Source of the DNA: Bacillota bacterium
GTDB taxonomy: Bacteria; Bacillota; Clostridia; Oscillospirales; Ruminococcaceae
Direction: 5' to 3'
Length of the DNA: 26,324 nucleotides
Assembly: GCA_023431215.1 (NCBI GenBank)
Contig: JAEYXR010000023.1
Span: 1-26,324 of the forward strand
Shown here: piece by piece, positions 6,431 through 14,295 of the stretch
Layout: every line of letters starts with the position of its first letter
Position numbering within the stretch: position 1 is the first letter of the stretch
Notes under the pieces: model-generated
What the model was told of the DNA's origin: nothing
What the model saw: only the letters and a program-made list of their open reading frames with translations
Databases searched by the model: none
Program-made: the position numbers and the translations under genes

Positions 6431-7735
6431 TTAACCCATAATCAGGTTGGGCAGGAACATTACCAAAGCAGGGCAGAAGGTGACAATAATCAGTACAGCC
6501 AAAATTGCCAAATAGAAGGGAATATTGGCTTTGGTAAATGCATCCATGGGTAGCTTCAGGATAGAGCAAACGATGAACATCATGGAGCCAAAGGGTGGGG
6601 TCAAACCACCTGCCTGTAGGTTTAAAACCATAATAAGGCCGAAGTGGATGAGGTCGATACCCAGTTTTTCCAAAGGGCCCATGAGCAAAGGCATGAGAAT
6701 GATAATGGCCGGGCCAGAGTCCATAAACATACCCAGGATAATAAGAAAAATGTTGATTCCGATAAGGAAAACAAACTTGTTATCTACAATGCTTAAAATA
6801 GCCTGAGATACAATGTGGGGAATGCGCTCATAGGTAAGATAATAACCAAACAGGCTGGCGCCGATGATAATAAACATAACCTCGGCGGTGGCATAAAAGG
6901 ATTCTTTAAAGATGGGAACAAAATGGCAGGGTTTAATTTGTTTGTATACAAAAATACCCACTATGAAGCAGTAAACAACTGCGATGGCGCCGCCCTCAGT
7001 GGCGGTAAACAGACCAAAACGCAGACCCATCAGCAGACCAAGTGGCATAAACAATGCCAGAATAGCCGCCCAGGCACCCCTGAGCATCTCCATAGGAGAT
7101 GCCATCTTTTCACGAGTTTTGCCATACCCCTCTTTTTTGGCAATAATATGTACCGTAATCATCATGGCAACGCACAACATGATGCCGGGAATGTAGCCTG
7201 CCATAAACAGTTTGCCAATGGATTGGCGGGTAGCCATACAATAGATAATGAGTACGATACCCGGGGGTATGATAGAAGGAATTAAGGAAGAAGAAGCAGT
7301 GACAGCAGCTGAAAACTCTTTGGAATAGCCGCGCTTTTCCATTTCGGGTACCAAAATTTTGCACTGCATGGCAGCATCAGCATTACTGGAGCCGGAAATA
7401 CCGCCCATGAGGGTGCTGAGCAGCACATTTACATGTCCCAAACTACCGGGCAGGTGGCCCACCACCAAATCAGCAAAGCTCATAAGGCGGGAACTGATGC
7501 CGGAGTAGTTCATGACCACGCCCGCCATAATAAAGAAAGGAATGGCCAAAAGCGGGAAGGACTCCAGGCAGGTAATCATATTCTGCAAGGTAAGATCCAC
7601 AGGCATGGTGGTGTTCATAAAGGTAAAATAGAACATGGAGGAGATGATGAGCGAAAAACCCACCGGCACCTTCATGAAAAACAGGACGAGGGTAAGAATC
7701 AAGGGTAAAAAGCTGAGAAAAGACAAACCTTCCAT
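6431..7735 (-). CDS. dctM: TRAP transporter large membrane subunit (DctM)
   Basis: A 434-residue, strongly hydrophobic protein of the DctM family, the ion-coupled channel part of a TRAP uptake system. It begins with the family's short periplasmic/hydrophobic start (LSFLSFLPLILTLVLFFMKVPVGFSL) and contains SGSSNADAAM, SSLIPSIIPPGIVLIIY, and a C-terminal DSGPAIIILMPLLMGPLEKLGID plus GGLTPPFGSMMF, all typical of DctM. I expect about 11-12 membrane spans. The ATG has GGAGG upstream, and the gene starts 12 bases after the dctQ stop, so the two are co-transcribed. The symbol names the family; the substrate is not shown by this subunit. Confidence 0.93.
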   Translation of the reverse strand: MEGLSFLSFLPLILTLVLFFMKVPVGFSLIISSMFYFTFMNTTMPVDLTLQNMITCLESFPLLAIPFFIMAGVVMNYSGISSRLMSFADLVVGHLPGSLGHVNVLLSTLMGGISGSSNADAAMQCKILVPEMEKRGYSKEFSAAVTASSSLIPSIIPPGIVLIIYCMATRQSIGKLFMAGYIPGIMLCVAMMITVHIIAKKEGYGKTREKMASPMEMLRGAWAAILALFMPLGLLMGLRFGLFTATEGGAIAVVYCFIVGIFVYKQIKPCHFVPIFKESFYATAEVMFIIIGASLFGYYLTYERIPHIVSQAILSIVDNKFVFLIGINIFLIILGMFMDSGPAIIILMPLLMGPLEKLGIDLIHFGLIMVLNLQAGGLTPPFGSMMFIVCSILKLPMDAFTKANIPFYLAILAVLIIVTFCPALVMFLPNLIMG

Positions 7736-7747
7736 GGGTGCACCTCC

Positions 7748-8224
7748 TTATTTTCTAAAATTTTTAATTTTGCGTATCAGCTTTTGTAAGGCGTAAACGC
7801 TCATAAGACCAAAGCTGAGAATGATAGAGCTATCAATAAATACATAGGGCAATCGCATGATATAGGTGGACTTGGTACCTACGTTGGCACACAGCACAAA
7901 GCCAAGATAGGTCATATAAGCACAGCACGTCAGCACCAGTAAATCGATGATAATATCCATCACCTTTTGCACGGGCTTGGGCAGATAATTGAACACCACA
8001 TCAATGGCAACATGCTGGTCGTTTTTATAGCTGGAGGTAACACCAATATAGGTAGACCAGATAAATGCAATTAAGATAAGCTCCTCTGCTTCTACAATGA
8101 TGTTGTTAAAACAATACCGCATAATTACGTTGACTGCGGTAAAAAACACAACGATACACAGGAAGAAGGCACCAATAATTTCATCAATATGTGTGATAGC
8201 CTTTTTAAGCCAGCCTTGCTTCAT
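7748..8224 (-). CDS. dctQ: TRAP transporter small membrane subunit (DctQ)
   Basis: A 158-residue, four-helix membrane protein of the DctQ type that bridges the binding protein and DctM. Spans lie near residues 15-37 (GAFFLCIVVFFTAVNVIMRY), 50-68, 88-110 and 128-148. The loop VEAEELILIAFIWSTYIG matches the conserved acidic region after the first span. I start it at the ATG at 8224 rather than the GTG at 8236, because AGGAG (8236-8240) would overlap the GTG but lies 11 bases before the ATG. The gap to dctP upstream holds a strong hairpin. Confidence 0.9.
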   Translation of the reverse strand: MKQGWLKKAITHIDEIIGAFFLCIVVFFTAVNVIMRYCFNNIIVEAEELILIAFIWSTYIGVTSSYKNDQHVAIDVVFNYLPKPVQKVMDIIIDLLVLTCCAYMTYLGFVLCANVGTKSTYIMRLPYVFIDSSIILSFGLMSVYALQKLIRKIKNFRK

Positions 8225-8335
8225 TCCTGCCAACACTCCTCTCTGATTCTACACATACAAAGATGCAAACTTTATTTGATAACGGTGGCTGCCACGGGCA
8301 CATTGCTTTAAGCAGCTTAGCCATACAGGAAATCC

Positions 8336-8367
8336 GGTACCGGCGCTCTGTTTTGAGCACCGGTACC
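8336..8367 (-). promoter_or_regulatory. Strong hairpin between dctP and dctQ
   Basis: On the transcript GGTACCGGTGCTC pairs with GAGCGCCGGTACC: 13 pairs including one G-U, with a 6-base loop. No T-run follows, so it looks more like an mRNA 3'-end stabiliser or partial processing site than a full terminator. Such hairpins often raise binding-protein levels over membrane-subunit levels in transporter operons. Confidence 0.6.
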
Positions 8368-8394
8368 ATACAAGACACAAGATTATAATGGTGC

Positions 8395-9459
8395 TTATGC
8401 ACGGATTTTTTCCAGCTCTGCCATCATGGTGTCATACACACCGGGGGTAAGACCGGGGAAGGTGTCATAGAACTTTTTGGAAGCTTCTTTGAACTCAGTA
8501 GTGTCAATTTCAATAAACTCTACGCCGGCATCTTCCATTGCTTTCTTGGCCTCGGCCTCTACCTCGTCAGAAAGCTTGTTGTTGTAAATGGCACCCGCGG
8601 TAAACTCTTCCTGTATAATTTGCTGCTGCTCGGGAGTAAGGCTCTTAAAGACATCGTTAGACATCATAACGGCACCGCTGCCAACAAAGTGGTTGGTATA
8701 GGTAACATACTTAAGAACCTCGGCAAACTGGCTGCTGTACAGGTCTCCAATGGAGGATTCACAGCCTTCCACAACACCCTGCTGAATAGCATTGTAAATT
8801 TCACCCCAGCCCATGGCTACGGGGTTTGCACCCAGTGCCATAAAGGTATCGGCCCAAAGCTGAGACTTGGGGATGCGGATTTTTACATTCTTCAGGTCTG
8901 CCAAAGTTTTTACAGGCTTTTTGGAGGTGCCCAGCTGGCGCATGCCAAAGCAATAATCCAAAGCCAGTACTTTAACCCCATTTTCTTCGGCCTTTGCATT
9001 CAGGCTCTTGGCGAAATCACTTTGAGCCATCTTGCAGAATTCATCCTGAGAGTCATAGAGCATGGGGCCCAAAAGTGCGTTGTAGTCTGGGACGAAGTCT
9101 GCCATGCAGCTTGCGTCGTATACATTGATGAAGTTGGCACCACGGCGGCACTGCTCAACACCGTCAATACCATAGGGAAGCTGGCAGTTTTCGTATACCT
9201 CAATGACAATTTCCCCATTGGTGCGGGTTTTAATCTTTTCTGCAACATCTGCCAGTGCAATGTGGGTGGGCTGATCGCTTAGGAAGGTATGGCTCAGCTT
9301 AAAAACGATAGGTTCTTTTGCGGTGGAAGACTCAGAAGATGTGGCAGCGCCGGAAGAAGCGTCAGTTCCGGAAGAAGCAGCGGGCTTTGAGCCGCATCCG
9401 GATAATGCAGAAAGGGCAAATACGCCTGCCAGTGTCAAAGCCAATAATCTCTTTTTCAT
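8395..9459 (-). CDS. dctP: TRAP transporter substrate-binding lipoprotein (DctP)
   Basis: A 354-residue DctP-family solute receptor. The signal ends in LSGC with Cys22, followed by a Ser/Ala-rich linker to about residue 47, as in Gram-positive lipoproteins. The mature domain starts PIVFKLSHTFLSDQP. R195 in VKIRIPKSQLWADTF is the arginine that in this family holds the ligand's carboxylate, so the substrate is probably an organic acid. MGWGEIYNAIQQGVVEGCE is the usual hinge region. The ATG has AGGAGG upstream. It is the first gene of the dctP-dctQ-dctM set and diverges from the FAD oxidoreductase gene. The exact acid cannot be read from sequence; a C4-dicarboxylate or unsaturated acid would suit the reductase downstream. 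Confidence 0.92.
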   Translation of the reverse strand: MKKRLLALTLAGVFALSALSGCGSKPAASSGTDASSGAATSSESSTAKEPIVFKLSHTFLSDQPTHIALADVAEKIKTRTNGEIVIEVYENCQLPYGIDGVEQCRRGANFINVYDASCMADFVPDYNALLGPMLYDSQDEFCKMAQSDFAKSLNAKAEENGVKVLALDYCFGMRQLGTSKKPVKTLADLKNVKIRIPKSQLWADTFMALGANPVAMGWGEIYNAIQQGVVEGCESSIGDLYSSQFAEVLKYVTYTNHFVGSGAVMMSNDVFKSLTPEQQQIIQEEFTAGAIYNNKLSDEVEAEAKKAMEDAGVEFIEIDTTEFKEASKKFYDTFPGLTPGVYDTMMAELEKIRA

Positions 9460-9531
9460 GGTATAGATTTCCTCCTCTTTATATTGGTACTATTGTGTAC
9501 TTGGTGCTGTGCAAAACGCACAATCGCCTTA

Positions 9532-9612
9532 TTACCGTAAGGAAACTGAGGTGATGCATCATAACGTCTTTGGGGGAGACCGTTTAAAATAATTTTGAAA
9601 ATCCTACGGTAA
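9532..9612. repeat. Inverted repeat TTACCGTA / TACGGTAA in the dctP leader
   Basis: TTACCGTA (9532-9539) and TACGGTAA (9605-9612) are perfect inverted 8-base copies. The right copy overlaps the predicted dctP start point (about 9610) and the left copy is about 70 bases into the leader. They could be two operator half-sites or the base of a long RNA hairpin; the sequence does not decide between them. Confidence 0.35.
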
Positions 9613-9616
9613 TTTC

Positions 9617-9645
9617 ATTATATCTGGTCTATTTTTGTTGTTCAA
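9617..9645 (-). promoter_or_regulatory. Sigma-70-type promoter of dctPQM
   Basis: On the minus strand TTGAAC (9640-9645), a 17-base spacer and TATAAT (9617-9622). The start point would be near 9610, giving a leader of about 150 bases. The -35 overlaps the 8-base palindrome TCAATTGA (9642-9649), a possible regulator site. No sigma-54 promoter is seen here, so the YgeV-like activator probably does not control this operon. Confidence 0.65.
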
Positions 9646-9792
9646 TTGACCAAATAGCCCAACATTTTATACGTTATTTTTCACAATAGTGAGATGAAAT
9701 TTTATTAAATGAGATTCGCTTTTATAATTTACAAATAATCGCAGGTCCATTTAGTCATTCATCCGAAAACAAATAGAAGCACGGTTTGAGGC

Positions 9793-9822
9793 TTGACTTT
9801 GCACAAATATGTTACTTATAAT
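9793..9822 (+). promoter_or_regulatory. Sigma-70-type promoter of the FAD oxidoreductase gene
   Basis: TTGACT (9793-9798), an 18-base spacer and TATAAT (9817-9822). The start point near 9829 gives a leader of about 60 bases before the ATG at 9892. It diverges from the dctP promoter, with about 150 bases between the two -35 boxes. Confidence 0.65.
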
Positions 9823-9891
9823 TGCAACCATAGACTGAGTGAAAGATAGCAGGCGATAGCCGACACATTGCTGGAAAGGCGGTATCAACCG

Positions 9892-11256
9892 ATGGAAACA
9901 TATTACGAGTCTGGGCGTCATATAGAAGTGCTGGCTGAAACACAGGTTTTGGTAGTGGGAGGAGGTCCCTCCGGCATAGCGGCAGCCATTGCTTCTGCCC
10001 GGGTAGGTGCAAAAACCATGCTGGTAGAGGGATACGGGTGTTTTGGCGGCACCATTACCCATGCCGGAGTAGAGGCCATTGCGTGGTTTCGGCATGACGG
10101 AACAGTAGAAGCAGGCGGAATCTTGCGGGAAATTGAAGAGACTGCTGCCACCATGGGAGCTTCCTGCAAGGAGTGCCAATCTAACAGCCAGGCGCTGGAT
10201 GTGGAGCTGTTTAAATTTGTGGCGGACCGCTTGGTGCTGGATGCAGGCATTACCCCTCTGCTGCACTGCACGGCAGTGGGAGCTATTGTAGAGGATGGAA
10301 AGATCCGGGGTATTATTACCGAAAGTAAGTCGGGCCGCAAAGCCATTTTGGCGCAAAGGGTGATTGACTGCACAGGAGATGCAGACATTGCCGCGCTGGC
10401 GGGAGCACCCTTTACCAAGGCTCCCCGGGAAAAGCTGATGCAGGTTACTCCTGTTTTCCATGTTTGCGGCGTTAACGGCCAGAGGTTTTCTAATTATATA
10501 CACAATGAGCTGAAGCCAACCTATCGTGATTGGGGCGGATGCTGGGATCAGCAAATTGACGACTCCAACCGGGATATGTTCAGCCCCTATATTGAGTCCT
10601 GCTTTGTTCAGGCTCAAAAAGATGGTATGATACCTGAAATTCCCCATGTTACCTTTGGCGGAACCTACAGCACCGTTACAAGCGACGGCAGCGTGACCCA
10701 AATGAATGTTATTTTTATGGGCAACGTGGACTGCACCGACGTTCGTGATTTGACCAAGGCAGAAATAGAGGGCCGCCAGCATGTAATGTTGGCGATTAAA
10801 GCACTGCGGAAGTATTTGCCCGGTTTTGAAAATGCTCGGCTGCGCAATTTCTCCATGAAGCTTGGAACCCGTGAATCCCGAAAAATTAAGGGGAGATACT
10901 ACCTCACCGGCTCGGATGTCATGAATGAATGCCGTTTTGAGGACAGCATTGGCGTTTACCCCGAATTCATAGACGGACGTGGATTGCTGAGCATTCCCAC
11001 CACCGGCCGCTACATGCACATTCCCTATGGTGTCATTGTGCCTCAGAATGTAGATAACCTGTTGGTGGCAGGACGCAGTGTCTCCGGTGATGAAATTGCC
11101 CATTGTGCCTTCCGCAATATGTCCTGCTGCATGGTGACAGGTCAGGCTGCGGGTGTGGCAGCAGCAATTTCTTTAACCGAGGGTGTAACAACACAAAACG
11201 TATCGGTAGAAAAAGTACAGGTGGCTTTGGAAGCTCAAAACGTACGGGTATTTTAA
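9892..11256 (+). CDS. FAD-dependent oxidoreductase, FAD_oxidored family, substrate unknown
   Basis: A 454-residue flavoprotein with an N-terminal dinucleotide fold: VLVVGGGPSGIAAAIASARVG has GGGPSG at 23-28, then VEGYGCFGG (C50), and a C-terminal FAD motif NVDNLLVAGRSVSGDEIAH. There is no signal peptide, so it acts in the cytoplasm. The body is that of the broad FAD_oxidored (PF12831-type) family, whose members mostly lack known substrates. I start at the ATG at 9892, 9 bases after GGAAAGGCGG; a TTG at 9868 would add 8 residues but has no ribosome site. Its promoter diverges from dctPQM and an IclR regulator follows, so it probably processes the acid that the TRAP system imports. It is unlike the secreted reductase at 4325-6202 in that it lacks the FMN domain and the fumarate-reductase motifs. 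Confidence 0.82.
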   Translation: METYYESGRHIEVLAETQVLVVGGGPSGIAAAIASARVGAKTMLVEGYGCFGGTITHAGVEAIAWFRHDGTVEAGGILREIEETAATMGASCKECQSNSQALDVELFKFVADRLVLDAGITPLLHCTAVGAIVEDGKIRGIITESKSGRKAILAQRVIDCTGDADIAALAGAPFTKAPREKLMQVTPVFHVCGVNGQRFSNYIHNELKPTYRDWGGCWDQQIDDSNRDMFSPYIESCFVQAQKDGMIPEIPHVTFGGTYSTVTSDGSVTQMNVIFMGNVDCTDVRDLTKAEIEGRQHVMLAIKALRKYLPGFENARLRNFSMKLGTRESRKIKGRYYLTGSDVMNECRFEDSIGVYPEFIDGRGLLSIPTTGRYMHIPYGVIVPQNVDNLLVAGRSVSGDEIAHCAFRNMSCCMVTGQAAGVAAAISLTEGVTTQNVSVEKVQVALEAQNVRVF

Positions 11257-11275
11257 CTTAAATATATGAAAATAA

Positions 11276-11318
11276 GGCACACCCCAAAGCTCACCGGCCC
11301 CAGGGTGTGCCCTTGTGT
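11276..11318 (+). terminator. Terminator after the FAD oxidoreductase gene
   Basis: GGCACACCC (11276-11284) pairs perfectly with GGGTGTGCC (11303-11311) around an 18-base loop, followed by CTTGTGTTTT. It lies 20 bases after the stop codon and separates this gene from iclR. Confidence 0.75.
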
Positions 11319-11345
11319 TTTATCATAATCATGCTACAATAATTC

Positions 11346-11357
11346 AAACAGCTGTTT
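11346..11357. promoter_or_regulatory. 12-bp palindrome AAACAGCTGTTT before the IclR gene
   Basis: A perfect palindrome 33 bases before the IclR ATG and just after a weak promoter-like pair (TTGTGT at 11313, TACAAT at 11335-11340). The site fits an autoregulatory operator, but no copy of it is seen in the dctP/oxidoreductase divergent region, so its role is only suggested. Confidence 0.3.
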
Positions 11358-11390
11358 TATTACCAAATCATCCCAACGGAGTGATGCACT

Positions 11391-12212
11391 ATGCCACGAA
11401 CTGAGCTCAAAACAGGAGCCTCCAATTCCAATCAATCTACGGACAAACTGCTGACGCTGGTAGAATTTTTGTCGGAGCAGCATGAGCCTATGCGCCTTTT
11501 GGATATTGCAAAACAGTGTGACATGAATGTCAGCACAGTGCTGCGTTTTATGACAGCCCTTCAAACCAGAGGCTATGTTGCTCAGGATATTGACACCGGG
11601 CGGTATAGCCTTACCTTTAAAATCTGCCGTCTGGGCAACAACGTAAAATCTCATGCGGACATGCGCAATATCAGTCTTCCGTACCTGCGAAGCGTTTCTC
11701 AGGCCTTTGGGGAATCTACCAATTTGGCTATGGAGTATGATATGTCGGTAATGTATCTGGAGGCGGTGCCGGGACCCCATCAAATTGTGCTTTCCATGAG
11801 ACGCATTGGCAACATTGCGCCTATTCACTGTACAGATGCGGGCAAGCTGTTTTTAACCGGTTATACCGCCCACCAGTTGGATCAACTGATGGCGGTAAAA
11901 GGTTTGCCAGCATATACCGACCACACCATTACCAACTTAAACCGGCTTCGTAAGGAGCTGATACAGGTGCGCGTGCAGGGCTATGCCATGGACAATGAAG
12001 AGTGCGAGCTGGGTGCCCGTTGTGTTGCGGCACCGGTAAAGGACTTTACCAATAAAATTGTGGCGGCTGTCAGTGTCAGCGGCCCCATTACCCGAATGAC
12101 CACCGAACATATTGTGGAGAATCTGCCCCATTTGCTGGAAGCAGCGGCAAAAATTTCATCCCATTTGGGGTACGAAGCCATCCGCGACCATCTGCCCACA
12201 TATCGAAGATAG
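11391..12212 (+). CDS. IclR-family transcriptional regulator
   Basis: A 273-residue regulator with an N-terminal winged helix (about 17-80: LLTLVEFLSEQHEPMRLLDIAKQ, then the recognition helix in NVSTVLRFMTALQTRGYV) and a C-terminal GAF-like ligand domain (about 90-255). In that domain are the usual PIHCTDAGKLFLTGY, GYAMDNEECELGARCVAAPV and VAAVSVSGP segments. IclR proteins often control genes for small organic acids or aromatic compounds. Its position, in line with the FAD oxidoreductase and near the divergent dctPQM promoter, suggests that it controls both. It has its own leader and GGAG ribosome site. Whether it represses or activates, and its ligand, are not visible. Confidence 0.9.
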   Translation: MPRTELKTGASNSNQSTDKLLTLVEFLSEQHEPMRLLDIAKQCDMNVSTVLRFMTALQTRGYVAQDIDTGRYSLTFKICRLGNNVKSHADMRNISLPYLRSVSQAFGESTNLAMEYDMSVMYLEAVPGPHQIVLSMRRIGNIAPIHCTDAGKLFLTGYTAHQLDQLMAVKGLPAYTDHTITNLNRLRKELIQVRVQGYAMDNEECELGARCVAAPVKDFTNKIVAAVSVSGPITRMTTEHIVENLPHLLEAAAKISSHLGYEAIRDHLPTYRR

Positions 12213-12231
12213 TGCAGCATGATTGCAATAA

Positions 12232-12294
12232 AATAACGGTCGAGCGTAAGAAGAGCCAATGATGGCTTGTCTTACAAGTTCGGCCGTTATTTTT
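12232..12294. terminator. Bidirectional terminator between the IclR and zinc-ribbon genes
   Basis: AATAACGG (12232-12239) pairs with CCGTTATT (12284-12291), and an inner stem GTAAGA..AGCC / GGCT..TCTTAC extends the hairpin. A T-run follows in the plus direction. The T-run overlaps the stop codon of the minus-strand zinc-ribbon gene at 12293. Confidence 0.7.
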
Positions 12295-12616
12295 ATTTGT
12301 CTTTGGAACAACCTTTGCAAAAGAGTGCAGTCTTGGAGTTAAGCTCACCGCAGCAGGGACAGAACCAGGAGCCATCCTCTTTGGTAATTACTTTTGCGCA
12401 AGGCTCCGGCTCCGGGTGGTCTATCATAAAGGGGGCATTTTCAATGGCCATCTCCGCCAGCGGGGCAAGAGATACTCCTTTATGACCTAACCCGGAGACA
12501 TATTTTATATGATTTCTACTGAATATGCTGGTTTTCTTTTTAAGTCCGCTGCCACAGTTGTAACAAAAATTTGCGGCTTTCTGATTATTGGCATTGCATT
12601 TTTCGCACCGTGACAT
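12293..12616 (-). CDS. Double zinc-ribbon protein of unknown function
   Basis: A 107-residue protein with two zinc-ribbon knuckle pairs: C4-x2-C7 with C18-x2-C21 (RCEKCNANNQKAANFCYNCG), and C86-x2-C89 with C100-x2-C103 (CPCCGELNSKTALFCKGC). The middle (25-83) has no recognisable domain and no membrane span. GGAG lies before the ATG. It faces the IclR gene and is transcribed alone, with a 514-base gap to the next gene on its upstream side. Such small ribbon proteins are common in Clostridia and often unassigned. I cannot propose a specific role. Confidence 0.8.
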   Translation of the reverse strand: MSRCEKCNANNQKAANFCYNCGSGLKKKTSIFSRNHIKYVSGLGHKGVSLAPLAEMAIENAPFMIDHPEPEPCAKVITKEDGSWFCPCCGELNSKTALFCKGCSKDK

Positions 12617-12834
12617 ACCAAGATACTCCTTATCTTATGTGTTTTTGTTAGTATTGTTGCGGGTGAGGATAATATGCGCTTTTAGATTGCGGTTGCAGGC
12701 AAAAGTTGATATGATGGTTATTTGTGAGGGCATTTTTTGGAAACAAAAGAATTGTTACTCCGCAAACAATTGAGCAAGATTCAGCTAAGAAGATATCTTG
12801 TCGAAAAAAGACGTGCAACTACGCATTAAAAAAC

Positions 12835-12864
12835 AATACAACTTTTATAAAATTAAATACAACT
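12835..12864. repeat. Phased direct repeat AATACAACT upstream of the arabinose transporter
   Basis: AATACAACT occurs at 12835-12843 and 12856-12864, exactly 21 bases (two helical turns) apart. The related ACAACTTAGT occurs at 12978-12987, overlapping the -35 box, and at 13104-13113 near the ribosome site. Helical phasing suggests a regulator site, but the region is AT-rich and the repeats are short. The remainder of the 12617-13130 gap holds the sugar-binding protein's promoter and no credible gene. Confidence 0.3.
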
Positions 12865-12974
12865 ATACGGATTGTCATGGTAAACACACCTTAAGTTGTG
12901 CACTTTTTTATGGTTAAAGTAAAAATATACAAAAAAACAGAGGGATTTCCAGCGCCATACCGAGGAAACATGTA

Positions 12975-13006
12975 TTGACAACTTAGTAAAAAACCAATAT
13001 TATAAT
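12975..13006 (+). promoter_or_regulatory. Promoter of the sugar-binding protein gene
   Basis: TTGACA (12975-12980) with TATTAT (12998-13003) at a 17-base spacing; a TATAAT overlaps at 13001-13006 but at a 20-base spacing. ATTATAATAGTCA just here recurs in the araR promoter. The start point near 13010 leaves a leader of about 120 bases. Confidence 0.65.
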
Positions 13007-13092
13007 AGTCAAAGACACCAAATACATTTTTGATATAGAATTTATTATGTGCAAAAGGTTTATAAATTGGGTAGCACACACGGTATGTGTAT

Positions 13093-13110
13093 AAGTTATA
13101 AGTACAACTT
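13093..13110. promoter_or_regulatory. Imperfect palindrome in the transporter leader, possible AraR site
   Basis: AAGTTATAAGTACAACTT has matching arms AAGTT/AACTT and a GTAC inside, roughly like the AraR operator pattern, and lies just before the AAAGGAG ribosome site. Repressor binding here would block transcript elongation or translation. The match to the good site at 18343-18360 is only partial. Confidence 0.35.
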
Positions 13111-13130
13111 AGTCAAAGGAGAATTGAAAG

Positions 13131-14264
13131 ATGAAAAAGTTTTGGTCTATCCTTCTCTCAATCGTTCTAGTAGCAAGCCTATGCGCGTGCAGCACTACTC
13201 CTCCTGCCTCCTCGGCACCGGCTGCAGAGCCCTCCTCCTCAGCGGTAGAATCTTCTTCCGCTCCTGCCAGCAACGGTAAAAAAGTTGGCGTGGCAATGCC
13301 TACCCAATCTTCTCAGCGCTGGATTCAGGACGGCGGAAACATGAAGGAAAAACTGGAAGCACTTGGGTATCAGGTTGACCTTCAGTATGCCGAAGACGAT
13401 GTTCAGGCACAGGTTTCTCAGCTGGAGAATATGATTACCAACGGTGCAAGCTGCCTGGTGGTTGCTTCCATCGACTCCAGTGCGCTGGTCAATGTTTTGG
13501 CACAGGCCAAAGCGGCCGGCATCCCCGTCATTGCTTATGACCGTCTGCTGATGGATACCGATGCAGTTTCTTACTATGCTACCTTTGACAACAAGGGTGT
13601 TGGCGTGGCAATTGGCCAGTATGTAGAAGCTACCATGGGTCTGAAGGACGGCAAAGGCCCCTTTAACATTGAATTCTTTGCAGGCTCTCCCGATGACAAC
13701 AATGCACATATGCTCAATGCAGGTGTATTTGAAGTTTTAAAGCCCTACCTGGATAACGGCCAGTTGGTTTGCGTTTCCGGTCAGACCGATTTTGACACCA
13801 TCTGCACACTGCGCTGGTCTCAGGAGACCGCACAGCAGAGAATGGAAAATCTCCTCTCCGGTCATTATTCCACCGGCAAAGACGTTGACATTGTCATCAG
13901 CCCCTTTGACGGTATCTCTTACGGCCTTGCAGCAGCCCTGGAAGGCGCAGGCTACAAGGTAGGCGAAAAGTGGCCTCTTATCACCGGCCAGGACGCCGAG
14001 CTTATGGCTGCCAAGAATATTCTTTCCGGCAAGCAGGCTCAGACAATCTTTAAGGATACCCGCGTTCTTGCCGACAAGTGCGTGACCATGGTTCAGGCAG
14101 TTTTGGAAGGCACCAAGCCCGAAATCAACGACACCGTTACCTACAACAACAACAAGCTGGTAGTTCCTTCTTATCTGTGCACCCCTGTGTCTGTTGATAA
14201 AACCAACATCAAGGAAGCACTGGTAGATTCCGGCTACTATAAAGCAGCGGACATCGGCCTATAA
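13131..14264 (+). CDS. chvE: Sugar-binding lipoprotein of an ABC transporter, ChvE-type
   Basis: A 377-residue periplasmic-binding-protein-like lipoprotein. The signal ends in LCAC with Cys20, followed by a Ser/Ala/Pro-rich linker to about residue 48. The mature domain starts KKVGVAMPTQSSQRWIQDGGNM and continues with GASCLVVASIDSSALVNVLAQAKAAGIPVIAYDRL, a type I sugar-binding fold close to ChvE of the ChvE-GguAB multiple-sugar system. L-arabinose is the likely substrate because araR, araB, araA and araD follow. AAAGGAG precedes the ATG. A strong hairpin follows the gene, which would let the receptor be made in excess of the membrane parts. Galactose or xylose are alternative or additional substrates. 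Confidence 0.85.
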   Translation: MKKFWSILLSIVLVASLCACSTTPPASSAPAAEPSSSAVESSSAPASNGKKVGVAMPTQSSQRWIQDGGNMKEKLEALGYQVDLQYAEDDVQAQVSQLENMITNGASCLVVASIDSSALVNVLAQAKAAGIPVIAYDRLLMDTDAVSYYATFDNKGVGVAIGQYVEATMGLKDGKGPFNIEFFAGSPDDNNAHMLNAGVFEVLKPYLDNGQLVCVSGQTDFDTICTLRWSQETAQQRMENLLSGHYSTGKDVDIVISPFDGISYGLAAALEGAGYKVGEKWPLITGQDAELMAAKNILSGKQAQTIFKDTRVLADKCVTMVQAVLEGTKPEINDTVTYNNNKLVVPSYLCTPVSVDKTNIKEALVDSGYYKAADIGL

Positions 14265-14295
14265 GTAGAATAATTCTTACATCTTATCCTCCATG

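Noticed and set aside
9460..9891. Sigma-54 promoter for dctPQM or the FAD oxidoreductase
   Set aside because: No TGGCAC-N5-TTGC pattern on either strand; both genes have sigma-70-type boxes.
9751..11103. 450-codon minus-strand open frame opposite the FAD oxidoreductase
   Set aside because: The plus-strand frame has a dinucleotide-binding motif, promoter, ribosome site and terminator; the opposite frame shows no domain and is a shadow.
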